Made by a program: the position numbers and the translations under genes
From: Micropterix aruncella
Lineage: Eukaryota > Arthropoda > Insecta > Lepidoptera > Micropterigidae
Assembly: GCA_944548615.1 (NCBI GenBank)
Contig: OX155960.1
Span: 12,090,365 to 12,154,364 of the forward strand
Length of the DNA stretch: 64,000 bases
Direction: 5' to 3'
In this document: in pieces, positions 34,336 through 47,500 of the stretch
Numbering within the stretch: position 1 is the stretch's first letter
Layout of the letters: each line of letters starts with the position of its first letter
The notes under the pieces: model-generated
The model's input: only the letters and a program-made list of their open reading frames with translations
What the model was told of the DNA's origin: nothing
Database searches by the model: none

Positions 34336-35314
34336 ATACGGATTGATTCACTCAAAAGCCAAAAGTAACTATTAACCGAGTGCCTGCCTTAGTAGCGTTA
34401 TTTAAAGTTTGTAACGCTTACCGCAATACATGACGGACACCCGATCTCGGGTGAAATTGTATATTTGTCATTACGATTTAATAACCTTCAAACACTACAA
34501 AAGTATTTACTTTTTTTTTTTTATTATTAATAGAAATTATTTTGAGCACCAAATTATTAAAAAAACATAAAAGCGACATCTTATACCTCCGTAAATCATT
34601 AATTTTAATGATGATAAGAATCCATCCAACTGAAATTCTCAATAAAGGATCAGTGGACCTATACTTTTCCTTAAATTGAGATGTGTCAGATATTGTTACA
34701 GTTCGCCATTACCGTCGGGGGCAAATAATATTTAATTTATCATTCATTTCTTGTACAATAAAGCGTTAATTTGATGTTCTAGTTGCTTAATCTTTCCTAA
34801 GTATTTCCAATTCAAAACTCAAGGGTGGACATCACGGCGTTATTCAAAATACAGTTTCAATATGCAACAACAATATTTATTGGTCTTTTTGATATTTTTC
34901 TCAATATAATATATTTATATAGTTTCACAACAATTTGAAATTCATAATCGAACAACATCAAACACTTATGTATCATATTAACATAATACTTCATATTGTA
35001 AAATCTTAAAATAATTTACAAAAAATAACAGATCAGATATGCATGATCAAATTCGTTAAGTGATCTTTGGGAATGGCAACTATTTTATATGTGACATCAC
35101 AATTTTGAGATCACAGACTGAACGTTATCCTTAAAAGAACTAGCAAAGGAACTAAACGTACCTACCTTAACTTAAATAACACTCAGTCGACAAACAAGCT
35201 AAATGAAAAAAGCACCGTCTTTTTATTGTTTTCTATAGTCATAATGGAAATAAAGCTAATAGGACAGATCCAATATATTATGACACTCGGTACAACATTC
35301 ATTTTCTTTTTGTT

Positions 35315-35320
35315 TTTATT
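35315..35320 (-). terminator. Putative poly(A) signal of GPR155
   Basis: AATAAA on the minus strand 27 nt after the stop; another is at 35222-35227. Which is used cannot be decided. Confidence 0.4.
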
Positions 35321-35346
35321 AGCTTCTGCGCATCGGCATAATAATA

Positions 35347-35539
35347 TTATATGAAAGTATATAGCAGGGGAGAGTCGTGAAAGTGATGTTGCCTGTTGAA
35401 GTGTGCGATGACTCTGCCGTCGAGAAGATGGCGACCGTAGAGGATGGCCTCTCCTGAATCTCGGGCCACACCGCGTTCCACCAGCCAACGCACGAGACAC
35501 GAACCGCGAAACACTCCACGGAAAAGATGCATACGCCAT
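35347..35539 (-). CDS. GPR155: GPR155 last exon (DEP domain)
   Basis: The acceptor is CAACAG. It codes for RWRMHLFRGVFRGSCLVRWL to DSPLLYTFI and a TAA stop. The DEP core lines up with human FCGCDLVSWLIEVGLASDRG. Confidence 0.92.
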
Positions 35540-38500
35540 CTGTTGACATAAAACCTGCTTAACTATTTCATTTCCTAGGTTATTCGGTCTAGGAAGATTG
35601 CAGACAACAAAATGACTTTCACTTTGATTGGACACGGGATATTTAGTTGGGGTAGCGTACACTTCCAGACACTAGTAATTTTGCTCATTGGAGCTGTTTA
35701 GAGGATAGTTGGTTGTGAAATGGCCCTCCGAGGACGACGTTAAATGCAAAAAAACACCCTCCACACCGAAACGATTCTCAATATTTGAGAAAACTCCCGG
35801 ACGATCCAGCCTCTAAACAGTATCATTGTGAATAAGCAGAAATAAATACAAAATCTAATACCTGCTATCTTTAGCGACGGCCTGTTTGCATCCTTCCAAA
35901 TGGTGCGTGATGAACTGATCGCATACATGTTTTGTTTCAAAGGACAGCTGATCCAGGGGCGGGAGGTTAATAGTATCCGCTCCATACCTAAAAACAAGTC
36001 AGTGTTACTTTATTTTGTAATTGGATTTTTAGTTCTAGTCGTAGGTCAAAATAGTTTATGCAAATTGGGTAGTTATATTTATAAAATATACTTTCAATCG
36101 TTGAACACTAACCAAATACGTCTAAAATACTTGGCAATTGGTAAAAGTATTTCTTCCGGGTCCATCGCAAACAATGCCCACAAAACGAGACTCTGTCCGT
36201 AATTCAGAGTTATATCCAAGAATTTTAGTTCGACGTATATACCAGTTTCTTCATCCATCATTAGACTCCACGCAGTATAGGCGATACCCTGAAAATAGAG
36301 AAATATGTGATTATGGGGAAATGTCATAACTATAAGCACAATCTGTAGATACTCGTAGGGATCTCAAATTATTAACGATTATAATTAAAATCATGATGTG
36401 GTTATGATTAAGCAGACAACCATAATGTATCAAACTCTTTTGCAAGGTCCAGTGAATTAGAACCCAATATTTAGGATATAAAAGTCGTAAGTGAAATATC
36501 TATCACTAGCAGTCATTTGACTCCTTCAAAATGAAATATTGAAAATAGCATTTAGCATGACATGCGATTAAATTTATTTTATTTGCGATATCTCTGGGTT
36601 TTTTTTTATCAAACTTTTTACCGATCAGGATAGTTATCATTTTAGGATATAAATACAAACTGCGTGACAAACCATGAAATCGTAACTACAGATGATAATG
36701 AAAGTCGTAGGAAAGTGAAGTATTTTCAGAGATACTCCAAAAGTGATGTTTTCTATGGAACTTGGAGTATTATAAGTACAGGAAAGCTCTACCCTAGTAC
36801 GGCATTATCCTAGTTGGTTAGTTTATGTGTATACAAGGGTCACACTGAGCTTCCAGAATGAATTAAAAAAAAATACAATTAATGGGCCAAAAATCCAGAA
36901 AATAAAATACAAACGGAGCTGCCATGGAATTCACTGACCAAAAATCGGGCCCATCATATATAATTATTACACTTCTGGGAAGTGAAGGATTCCTGGGATT
37001 CCGGACTTACGACCGGCAGTGGTAGGTTTAGAACAGCTGTCTTGCCACATGTGAGCGTTCACCTTACCACCCATTCACTCGACCTTCGAAGCCATAGAAT
37101 TTGAGATGCAGAAATCGCGGTTTTAGATAATTTTTCAAGAAAGGAGTTGATTATTTTCCTAGAGAGACCAAGATCTTTAAAAAGGTGAAACAAAGATTTA
37201 GCTGGCAGGCCACGAGCGCCTACTTCCACCGCGTGAAGGTGAACAGTGAAGCCGTTCCGGGTGACGGCATTTGGAGGTCATGGTATTTATTTAATTTGTA
37301 CTCGTGGTCTTTTGGGATATTTGATTCCCATGGAACAGTTAATTCTACGATAAGGACCATCTTCCGAGATAGAGAGTAAACAGTTATATCTGGACGCAGG
37401 GCTGTGCATCCGAGACTTTCAGGGAATTTATACTGCTTAGAGACCGAATCGACCTCCATAATCCAATCTGAAGCTTTCTCGATTATTGAGAAAGGTTTTG
37501 CAGTGAGATGTTTTTTGCCTTTAGAGCCAACCCGCACAAACTGTATTGGGGGTTTGGAGGATACTGTCAAACCCTTGTTGGCACGAGCCACTGAGAGACT
37601 AATTACCTCGCGAATAACAGCGAGAGCTTTGTCATGGCGGTAAGTGTACCGTCCTTGATCTAAGGCCACCTTGCAGCCAGCTAGAATGTGTCTAGCTGTG
37701 CAAGGGGTATTGCTACAGAGGGGACAAGAACTATCCTCGGCAAAGCTCCAACGAGCGAGGTTACTGGGGTCTGGAAGTGTATGCTGAAAGGCATTCAAAT
37801 AAAATTTCAGCATCTCTGGCGTCCAGTCATAGAGCATTACCTTCCAGTGCATTGGAGGCGGAATGCAAAAGTCCCCAATTGTTGTCCAATCATTCTGGCA
37901 TTGAAGGCCAATAGCATGAGCCATACTCTTGCTGTCGTAATCTCCCCGCAAAAGAGACTTCTTCAAGTCCACGTCGCTCGTGGTTGTACTGCCATACCCC
38001 AGACCAGTGCCATTCTGGCTGATTCCAGTAAGGAACTTTTTGTGGAAGTCTACGCGGGCTTGTAGATCATTTGAATCACTACGGCCACTTATTACGTGCT
38101 TCGATATTGCCGGATCTTTGGAATTGCACAGAATCGAATTTTTGGTTATTCTGGAGTTGGCGTAGAGCAGAGAGGGCAGTTTAAGCGCTAGCCCAAAATT
38201 TTGTTTGGACCTGAAGAGAGTCGAGGGGTCAGCTGGTTTGGCTAAGGACAGCCAGGATTTTAAACTAGCTGTCACCAGCGCATCTAGACGGGACAGTTGG
38301 GTTTTGGTAAAATCGTAAATAAGAAAGGGCCATGACAAATGTGACGTTAGATAATTGTCATAGATCCAGGCCTTACGAGGGCCAGAAATTAGCAAGGCAT
38401 CTATTTTCGCCAGGCAACTTTTGAAATGCTCTATAACTTTTGAAATGCTCTAGACTAGGAAGTCTTCCTCCGAATAGCCACTACGACGTCGTCGATATTC

Positions 38501-41500
38501 CATCCTGCATGTAGTATCCTAAGCCTAATGTGATATTTATTTTTTAAAAAACATTTTTTTAAAGTGACTAACTTGAGAGGTGTTTAGGATTATTTGTCCA
38601 GGACAGTGTTTCCCAATTAGTGGTAGGCGTACCCCCAGGAATATCAAAATTTAAATTTTAAGTGTCAACATATATTCTGAAATTTTCTCAACAATAAATA
38701 ATAATGAAATAATAAATTTAGTGAATATAGTGTAATTCGGCGGTTAAGTAACCCGACCAGGTTGCCACAAGCCTAGGAAATGGAAATATTTTCCTGAAAG
38801 TGTGGAGCTTGCCAAGAAGTGTGGCCGACGTGGCGGGTATCGGGCTAAATACCTCCAATCATGATGAACAGTACAACCTTATGACATCAAGGAGACAGCT
38901 GGACCTGTCTGGATGAGGGAAACGGACAACCGATCCGGATGGAGAGTGATTGGAGAGGCGTATGCCCAACGGTGGGCGAATGCGCGCTAATGAAGAAGAA
39001 GAAGAAATACCCCCAGGGGTACGCCAAGTTGCATCAAGGGTACGCTCGGCAATCTCTTGATTAAAATAATTTAATCAGTAAAAAACAATTAAGCAAACAA
39101 CAATTGCTGAAATATAATTTGCACAATGTACCTTTGCGAGAATAGATTTCCGGCCTTAACAAACTTTAAAACTAAACATCGTCACAGACTTCAACTCGAA
39201 AACGAGATGAGACTAAAGGTGACCAAAAAGCAACCAGATTTTTCAGAGTTGTGCAAAGAAAAACGTGCACATTAATCTGATTTTCACCATTATTAGAACT
39301 GTATTTTGATGATAATAAATGTAAAAAAACTGATTGCTGCAATAAGGGGTAGGCGAGTTTGAGGTCTGTCTTGAAGTGGTACGTACGGGAAAAGTATTTG
39401 GGAACCACTGGTCTAGGAGGTACCAAAATAAAAGCGGTTTCTTTTTGAAATCAGCAAAATGAGCCCACTCAAAACAATATCCGACTCGACTAGGTAAAGC
39501 GGGGTCTCCTGTGTGTGTTTTTTCGAAACCATACACAAAAAACATTACACAAAAACAATTGTTTTCATACACAAGCTGTCTCCTGCGCATAAAAATGTTT
39601 CAGATTTAAACAAACATTTTGTGTAGATATCAAAATGAGTTCCGACGAGGAAGACGTACTTTCAGTTTTAGACGGAATATCGGGGAGAAGAAACAGTTTT
39701 CAGGTCGGACAGTATTTACGACCTCGAAATTGTGACATTTAACCCCTCGAGCCTCAGAGGGACCGATCGGACTCAAACGTGAAAGCACAGTTGCGCCTCG
39801 TTGGGACGGATCGGACTCTAAAGTTAGTATTCTAAAGTTCTAATATGCAACGATTCTAAAGTGCAACAACGGTTTGGGAGAAATTAATATTTTGGTCGGC
39901 CGCCATAATAAATCTAAAATTTCCATAATTATACATAGCCTTTCGAAGACATGCGCTTGCGAAATCTCGCAGCTCGAGGGGTTAACAAGAGTTACGAGAA
40001 TAACCCATCAACAAAGCTATTTCTTCGATAGCGTAGCTTCATGTTTCTTTTTTACTTTCCTGGCAAGGAAAGTATTATGGACGCACTTCTGTGAGTCTAT
40101 GCCTGTATGTATTTCTCCACAGTAGCCCCCAAACGCTTCATCCGATTGAGCTGAAATTTGGCATGGCAATAGTTGAAAAGATCGTGTTGAAATCGGTCCT
40201 TGATTCAGATGAAATAGTCCTTGCCTACTTGCCGGGAAAGTCTTTGTGTGACACTACCGATTTTTATTCCTGTATTCTCGGCACTGTGTGTCCCAGATAA
40301 CGGGTCTGTCTCTGATTAAGGTTAAAAAGTATAGAATAGTATCTCTATTCGAATCCATTGTCAATTTTTAGACACAAAGTGTTAAAAAGATAATATAACC
40401 TCCAAAACCGTGTTGACTGACAGCTCTGCGCATACGCCCACGATTGAAAATGAAACAAACCCTCTTGTCCCGGGACCCTTTTGTTTCCCGGGACACTCTC
40501 CAAGTGTCCCGGGAAACAAAAACATTATGTTCACATACAAAAATGTGAATGGCTAAATGTGTTTGTGTACTGTTATGAAAAAACCCGAGCATTAGACCCG
40601 GCTTGAAAAAGATGAACAAAAAATCAACCCCTTTTTGCCCTCCAATTTTTAATTGCATTGCGATTCCATTATTCCAACCTAACCTTTAGTTAGAAAATTT
40701 TTCTTTCTTCATCTCTAGACTCCTAACACTAGAATATATTCATCGATTGAATGAAATAGTACGGTATGCAATAGTATAGCGTTTCCAACATCGAAGTATT
40801 CGTTTTAAATATTGCAATAAATAATATTATTTAACACAATTATGTTTATTTTTAAAATATCAAGTACCTATAATCGTAGGAACAACGCTGAAATATTTGC
40901 CATAAAAAAATCGGAAATTTTAAGTAAAATATCACATTGTCGCAATGGAATAGCTGCATAAGTAACAACGGTGATAAATGACAATTCAATCAAATATTCA
41001 ACGACATGTCAAAATGTAATCGGCGCAAGAGGTAGAAAGGAGCGAAAACTCACCACAAACATGCTGGCGGAATAAGCGATGACGACCACCGTATGCTTGA
41101 GCATTTGCATCCCTCTGCCGCGGGACTGCTCGGGCGGAGAGAGGCCCAGGGCGGAGGCCCCCCTCTCCAGGCCCACTGCGTACGGACACGCGCCCGAGCC
41201 ACTCGCGTCCGCGCAGGCGGGGGCCGAGGGGGGGCACGCGCAGCCCGACATTCTGCCCACCGCAATAACAATTATACAAACTGAACCTTCATGGAACTCA
41301 CCATCGTGCATTAACACTAGACAAATGTACACAAAATATTCTGAATGCAAAACTACAAATGAAAATTGGAAAAAAAAAATTTTTCTTTTTTTTAAATGCG
41401 TTTTTTGGATATTAGATTTCTTTCGAACACTCAGTATTTTTTTCTCAGTAACAACTATCTAAATCAATAAAGTTAGATGATTTTCAATGCAGTTTATCAT

Positions 41501-44500
41501 GTAAAATAATCTCCTGAAAGTTCAACAAAAAAAAAAACAATTTTCTTTCATGTACATGATCCTATGCCGCAAATATTGGTGCCCAGGATAGTAAATTGTA
41601 TTGAAACGATTGAATTCAAGCCAGATGCAATTCTAAAGGTTTTGACATCGTTCAGGGATGCGACTTCTATGGGACCTGATGAAATTCCTGCAATGTTCCT
41701 AAAGAAGTGCTCTGCGGAATTGTGTGAGCAGCTTGCACATATAATGACATTGTCCTTTGAAAACGCGACACTTCCACACGACTGGAAAGAGGCAATTGTA
41801 ACACCAATTTACAAAAAAGGTGATAAACTCTCTCCAGCCAACTATCGCCCGATTAGCCTTACCAGCCTTGTTTGCAAAGCTATGGAAAAAATTGTAGCCG
41901 AAAAAATAAGACTTTTTCTAGCCCGGGAAAACATAACAATCGAGGAGCAACATGGCTTCGTCCCGAGACGCTCAACTGTGACTAACCTCCTCACATGTGT
42001 TGACCAATGGACTCGTAAGTGGGACGAACGGAACTCTACTGATGTAATTTACTTGGACTACGAGAAGGCATTCGACCGAGTCCCAATAAAAAGGTTAATC
42101 CACAAACTGGAACATTTTGGGTTTAGAGGCAAATTACTGTCATGGATTGCAGATTTTCTATCGAACAGGAAATTCAAGGTGCGAGTCGGAGAGGAACTAT
42201 CTGAAGCCCATGACGTTCTCAGTGGCGTGCCTCAGGGTTCGGTGATCGGCCCTGTTGTGTTCGGTATTTTCCTGACAGACCTCAAAGCGATTATGGAAAC
42301 ATCCTTTACGCTTTTTGCTGATGACACCAAATTCTTTGGAGATCCTGTCATAAGCCGTCAACTGATTCAAGACAACCTCGACCACATCGTGCAATGGACT
42401 AAGGATTGGCTTCTCACACTAAACGCAGAGAAATGCACCGTACTGCATATAGGTCCCAAGAATCCGCATCACAAATACACGATCGAGGGAACCCCTGTAC
42501 ACACAGTTACCACACAGAAAGATCATGGAGTAATTGTGTCCCAGGACCTCAAATGGGAACCGCATATAGTAGAAGTTGTAAAAAGAGCAAACTCACTTCT
42601 TTACATGATTAGGAAAGCTTTCTCCTACATAAACTCTGATTTGTTCCTCAAACTCTACAAAACGTACGTCCGCCCTCTCCTCGAATACTCTTACCAGGTG
42701 TGGAACCCCTACTTCATAAAAGACATTGAACTGCTGGAGAAAGTGCAAAGGCGGGCAACCGAGATGGTTCCATCCCTAAGGAACGAGCCTTATGAAAACC
42801 GCTTGGATGCACTGGGTCTTACTACACTTGAGCAAAGAAGACAAAGAGGGGACCTCATCGAGACGTTTAAGATTCTGAATGGTCATTATGATGTAGCCAA
42901 CCTTAATGCAATGTACACAATGAACACCAACGAGAAACTCCGAGGACATTCCTTAAAACTAAACCGAAACAGTTTTAGTTCCAACCCAAGAAAGTACTTT
43001 TTGACTAACCGAGTGGTGGACTCTTGGAACAAACTACCACAAGAAGTGATAAGTGCTATCTCAGTGAATGGTTTTAAAAATCTACTAGACAAACATTTAG
43101 TTAAAATGGCAATTAAAAAGTGTAAGGAATAAAATAAAATAAAGACAAACAGTACACTCAACACGTGAAGTACACGCATCAGCTGCAAAAGCTGCTAGTG
43201 TATATAAATAAATAATAATAATACAGAACTGCCCACTTGTCTGATAAAAATATTCAGGTGGCTACTAGGCACGTATCCAGAATGTAGGTTCAAGAGAACA
43301 TTCATTGAAGTAACGGGCGCGGCAAATACCAAATTTGAATTTGACCGTAGAATTAAATGAAATTATGCCAGACTTCGGGGGAGGATAAATCCTGACTATC
43401 CCCCCTCCTCCTAAATATGTGCCTGGCGGCTATAGAGGACCAGGAGTCTTTGTCCAATATTGCAGGGAACATGGCTCAAGTGGTCTTTATGCGCTATTCA
43501 CCCAATCTTCCATTCGCAGTAAATAGCTCTGACTCATAACAATATTGGTGCAATAATAGCTAATAGGTTTTGGTTAATCGAATCTCAAAAAATTGCACAA
43601 AAATATGTCCTTTCAATTAAGTTCATCAGTATCTCGAGACTATTTTCAACAGCTGGACTAATCCCGAGTGATTTAAGAAATAGGCTGATAATTTAGGAAT
43701 TCTGTTTTCTGAATCAAAATCTTCCTATTTTTAACGCGCTTTTATTAGGTCGACCTGTATGTAACTATGTAATGGAATCTAAGGTAACTAATTTAACCAT
43801 CTTCCAAGGATCGTAGCGTCATGAAATTTGGCAGCTGTATGTAGTTCTGATGACAATACAATAATATGGTACTGTCGAACTGATCTGATGATGGAGTCGG
43901 AAGATATGAACTGGAACTTCATGATGGAACATCGTATCATAGCTGTGTTTGGACTTGTTAGAAAAGTCTTGGAATAAACTTTGACCACGATTAGGTTTCA
44001 AGGTCTGATGATGTGGTTTTTACATGTATTTATAAAAGCGTGTTTTTAGTGTTTTTTTTTAAACTATTAATTTATTATAAATAGGATAGAAAACGAATTT
44101 ACCGCGTGAAATTTGTAGGACCCGACGTTTCGGTGACGTTGCAGCCGCCGTTGTCTAGGGTAAACTGAAGAGCTGTCAGTCCGTTGTTTTGCGGGTAGGC
44201 CGCAAACCGCTGCCGCCACTGCGTAGGTTATAACGGTGGTGGGGGGCCGGCCCCCCACCACCGCCAGCCATAGCCGGCCCCCCACCACCGCCAGCCATAA
44301 TTAGCCATAAAAACCTCCAAAATTAAACCCATTCTCTGGCTTCGCTACGTGGATGATACCTTCTGCATCCTGAAAGGCAACATTCAAACGGTGAAAGAAT
44401 TCCTGGGTCATCTAAACTCCATACACCCAAAAATCAGTTTCACCTATGAAGTAGAGAAGGACGGCTCCTTACCATTTTTGGATGTCAAAGTGACGAGGAG

Positions 44501-47500
44501 AAGTGACAATACTCTCGGACATACGGTATATCGGAAGCCCACACATACGGACAGATATTTGCATGCAAGCTCACACCATCATCCCTACCATCTACGTTCA
44601 GTGCAAACGTCGCTCGTGAATCGAGCACGCGATCTATGCGACACTGAGCATTTTCCGAAGGAGATGGAACATGTCAATGATGTCCTTAGGAAAAATGGAT
44701 ACGGAAAATATCACGAGACACGCACACGATCTAATACGGACGAAACTCAAAAACCGAGCAGATCAAGAGCATTCTTACCATACGTCAAGGGCGTGACAGA
44801 TCGAATAAGTAAGATGCTAAACAGATTCGATATAAAAACGATCTTCAAACCGACCCAAAATATAGCTCGATTTTTGAGGCCTGTAAAGGATGTAATACCA
44901 CTGCAAACCCCGGGTGTGTATAAAGTCGAATGCAGCTGCGGTCTAGCCTACGTTGGACAAACGAAACGGCCCATAGCCACGCGACTGACAGAACACATCA
45001 AAGCTGTTAAAAACGTTCAGCGAGAAAAATCGGCGATCTGCGAACATATATTGGATAGCGGAAGTAACCACTGGATGCAGTTTCAAAATCCCATTGTTCT
45101 ATCCAAGGAACAATTCTACTTTCCTCGCATGATCCGGGAAGCCATTGAAATAAGAAGAACTCCGAACTTCAATAGAGATGACGGCTACAAACTCTCTTCT
45201 ACGTGGAACCCTCTTCTTAAAATGTTCCCGCCGCCGAACGCCGAACGCAAAGACGTAAAACAGGATACAGTGAGTGTTGTGTGCAAGACGGATTTTAAAA
45301 ATTCCCGCGCTCCGAGCCCGGCCCCCCACCACCGTTATAACCTACGCAGTGGCGGCAGCGGTTTGCGGCCTACCCGCAAAACAACGGACTGACAGCTCTT
45401 CAGTTTACCCTTGACAACGGCGGCTGCAACGTCACCGAAACGTCGGGTCCTACAAATTTCACGCGGTAAATTCGTTTTCTATCCTATTTATAATGTCAAA
45501 CAACCGCGATAGTCTTCGATTTCATATTAATTTATTATTAACTACTCGTCTCAACTCTTAAGCAAGTACCCAATAAAAGTAAAACAATTACATTTGAAAA
45601 ATGTGTGCTAGGTGTAACTGTGATAAATATAATTAGATTCCTTGTGTAGGTATGCATAATATAGCACGGAAGCTGTTTTGCAGTTTTATGCTTCGGAACT
45701 GACTTTAATCGGAATCGTAATCAGCAATTATTTTTCTAAATAATCAGAATTGGAATCGTAATTGGTAAATCAATAATCACTGGACAACATTGATTTTGTG
45801 ACATGATTAATATTTGCTGAATCTTATGTATCGTTGAGGGCTGATTCCGAATTTGAAGTGAGAAATTAGTTTTTTGCAATTGCCCTTCTTACTTCTCTAG
45901 ATAGTACATGGGCAGCTATACAGTATCAAAATTTCTATTTTATGTAGCTATTGTGAGATTGTTATTCGGTTTACCTGCCAGTAGTTGAAAGTAAATCTTC
46001 AATATCGACATTTGGGCCATTGGAAGAGGTCGAAGTGGATGCAGCTTGACAATTTGGGTCATCACCACAGCAATTTTGGCTTGGAGGATCTTTAACTGCA
46101 CCATACCGCTTTCCTGAAAGATCGTATCATAATCAATACAACTCCTCATCATTTATTGTAGGTGGAAAGTGCGATTGGAAGCGATCAACTCACCGCCTGG
46201 CGATTGCACTGTTCCAACGAGAACCTGATTTTCTATGAGGCTTGTAGTTTCATCGGTCGGCATCAAGTCAGAAGGATGACCGTTGATTGTACCATTCGTG
46301 TAAGCCAAATCTGCAGCCAAGGTGCGGTACTGTGCATTCCGTTTACGGTGTCTTACGTAGAGGGTCAGGGAGAACGTCGTTACTAAAAACAGAAATAATA
46401 TTAGAGTGGACGCAGTCCATGCCTCATAGCAATTCTCACTCTAGAATGAATAATATATAAGCGACGTTGGAGGTCTCGTCGGAGAAAATTGGCCGCCTAT
46501 GAGAACGACGCGTTTTTGAAACTTTCCGAAATGGATATAACTCATTCAGTTACCTATAAATTACTCTTTTAGGCGTACGTTTGGGTGACAAAAATTCTTC
46601 AGAAAATCGCAAACCCTTGTCGCTTCTTTGTCAACGATACAATAAACCGTTGAGAAAGCGGGTGGCTAGTCGTAAATCGCCTAGAAGTAATTGTTTATGG
46701 ACCGTGGGAAGCTGAATTTTTTGGTTGAGGGTTTTTTTAATGGATGTCTTCGTAAAATGTTATAACCAGCGTAATATTCATTAAGTTATGTTTTTATAGC
46801 ACAATAAAGTTATTCTATTCTATTCTATTCTAGATTAAGATAAGCCTTACTTTATAGAGATAAGCGGATCATAATATTGTTTATAAATTATAATACTTTC
46901 GAATATTATCGAAAAGAAAGTAACTTTGACTGAAGCTAAAACGTTATGAATTAGATTCTTAAGGATATAAGAGAGACGAACGATCTTCCGTCTCTCTCGT
47001 CGCGAGAGAGACGTCCCGCCTCCGCTTCAAGGGGGGACTGTTTCGAGATTTGAAAATGTTTGACAGTGGTTAAAGTGTATACACTCGGGGCAGTCGCCCC
47101 CCTGGCGTCTGAGGAGCTTTCCTCCGTTTAATAGTGTTTATCTTTCGGAGCGAATTAAAGTGTAAACAGACTCATTTTAAGTAACCTAATATAGTTTACA
47201 AACGGTTACCTTTCTAAGGGAATAAACCTTTAACTGAAATTGATCTTCACTTTAGCGATCCAACCTTAATTCCATTGACGAATTGACAAGAATTACATCG
47301 ACGGACTTTCAGTGCTAGAACATTAGATTCATCGGCAGGCGAGTAGCGGTTGGGCGTTGCCAACTATGGAACTGAACCCCGGTAAGAAATAAAATCTATC
47401 GAACTCGGGGTCGCTGCGACAAGCAGCGATAATCGAGGTATTTTACGCATAAATGCACATCAAGAATGCCTTTACAGCTTTAAAAGTGTGTTTAGGCCAC

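Larger units (their letters stand above)
33367..35346. other. Intergenic region between the 3' ends of SLC35B1 and GPR155
   Basis: Apart from poly(A) signals and a LINE fragment at 33800-34340, this is AT-rich sequence in which I see no gene. Confidence 0.6.

Noticed and set aside
37404..38165. Plus-strand ORFs of 61-125 aa, repeated at 48097-48858 and 55560-55799.
   Set aside because: They are antisense shadows of the restriction-like-endonuclease LINE, which has the recognisable motifs on the other strand.
41079..41462. 127-aa plus-strand ORF over the GC-rich GPR155 exon.
   Set aside because: Antisense openness follows from the GC-rich codons of the exon; the minus frame fits the phase and both splice sites.
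44349..45392. Reading the GIY-YIG ORF as a host DNA-repair nuclease.
   Set aside because: The linked VDD active site, PLE connector motifs and terminal repeats identify it as a Penelope-like element.
46162..46386. Plus-strand 74-aa ORF at 46.2 kb.
   Set aside because: It is antisense to the GPR155 loop exon 46194-46382, which has correct splice sites and phase.
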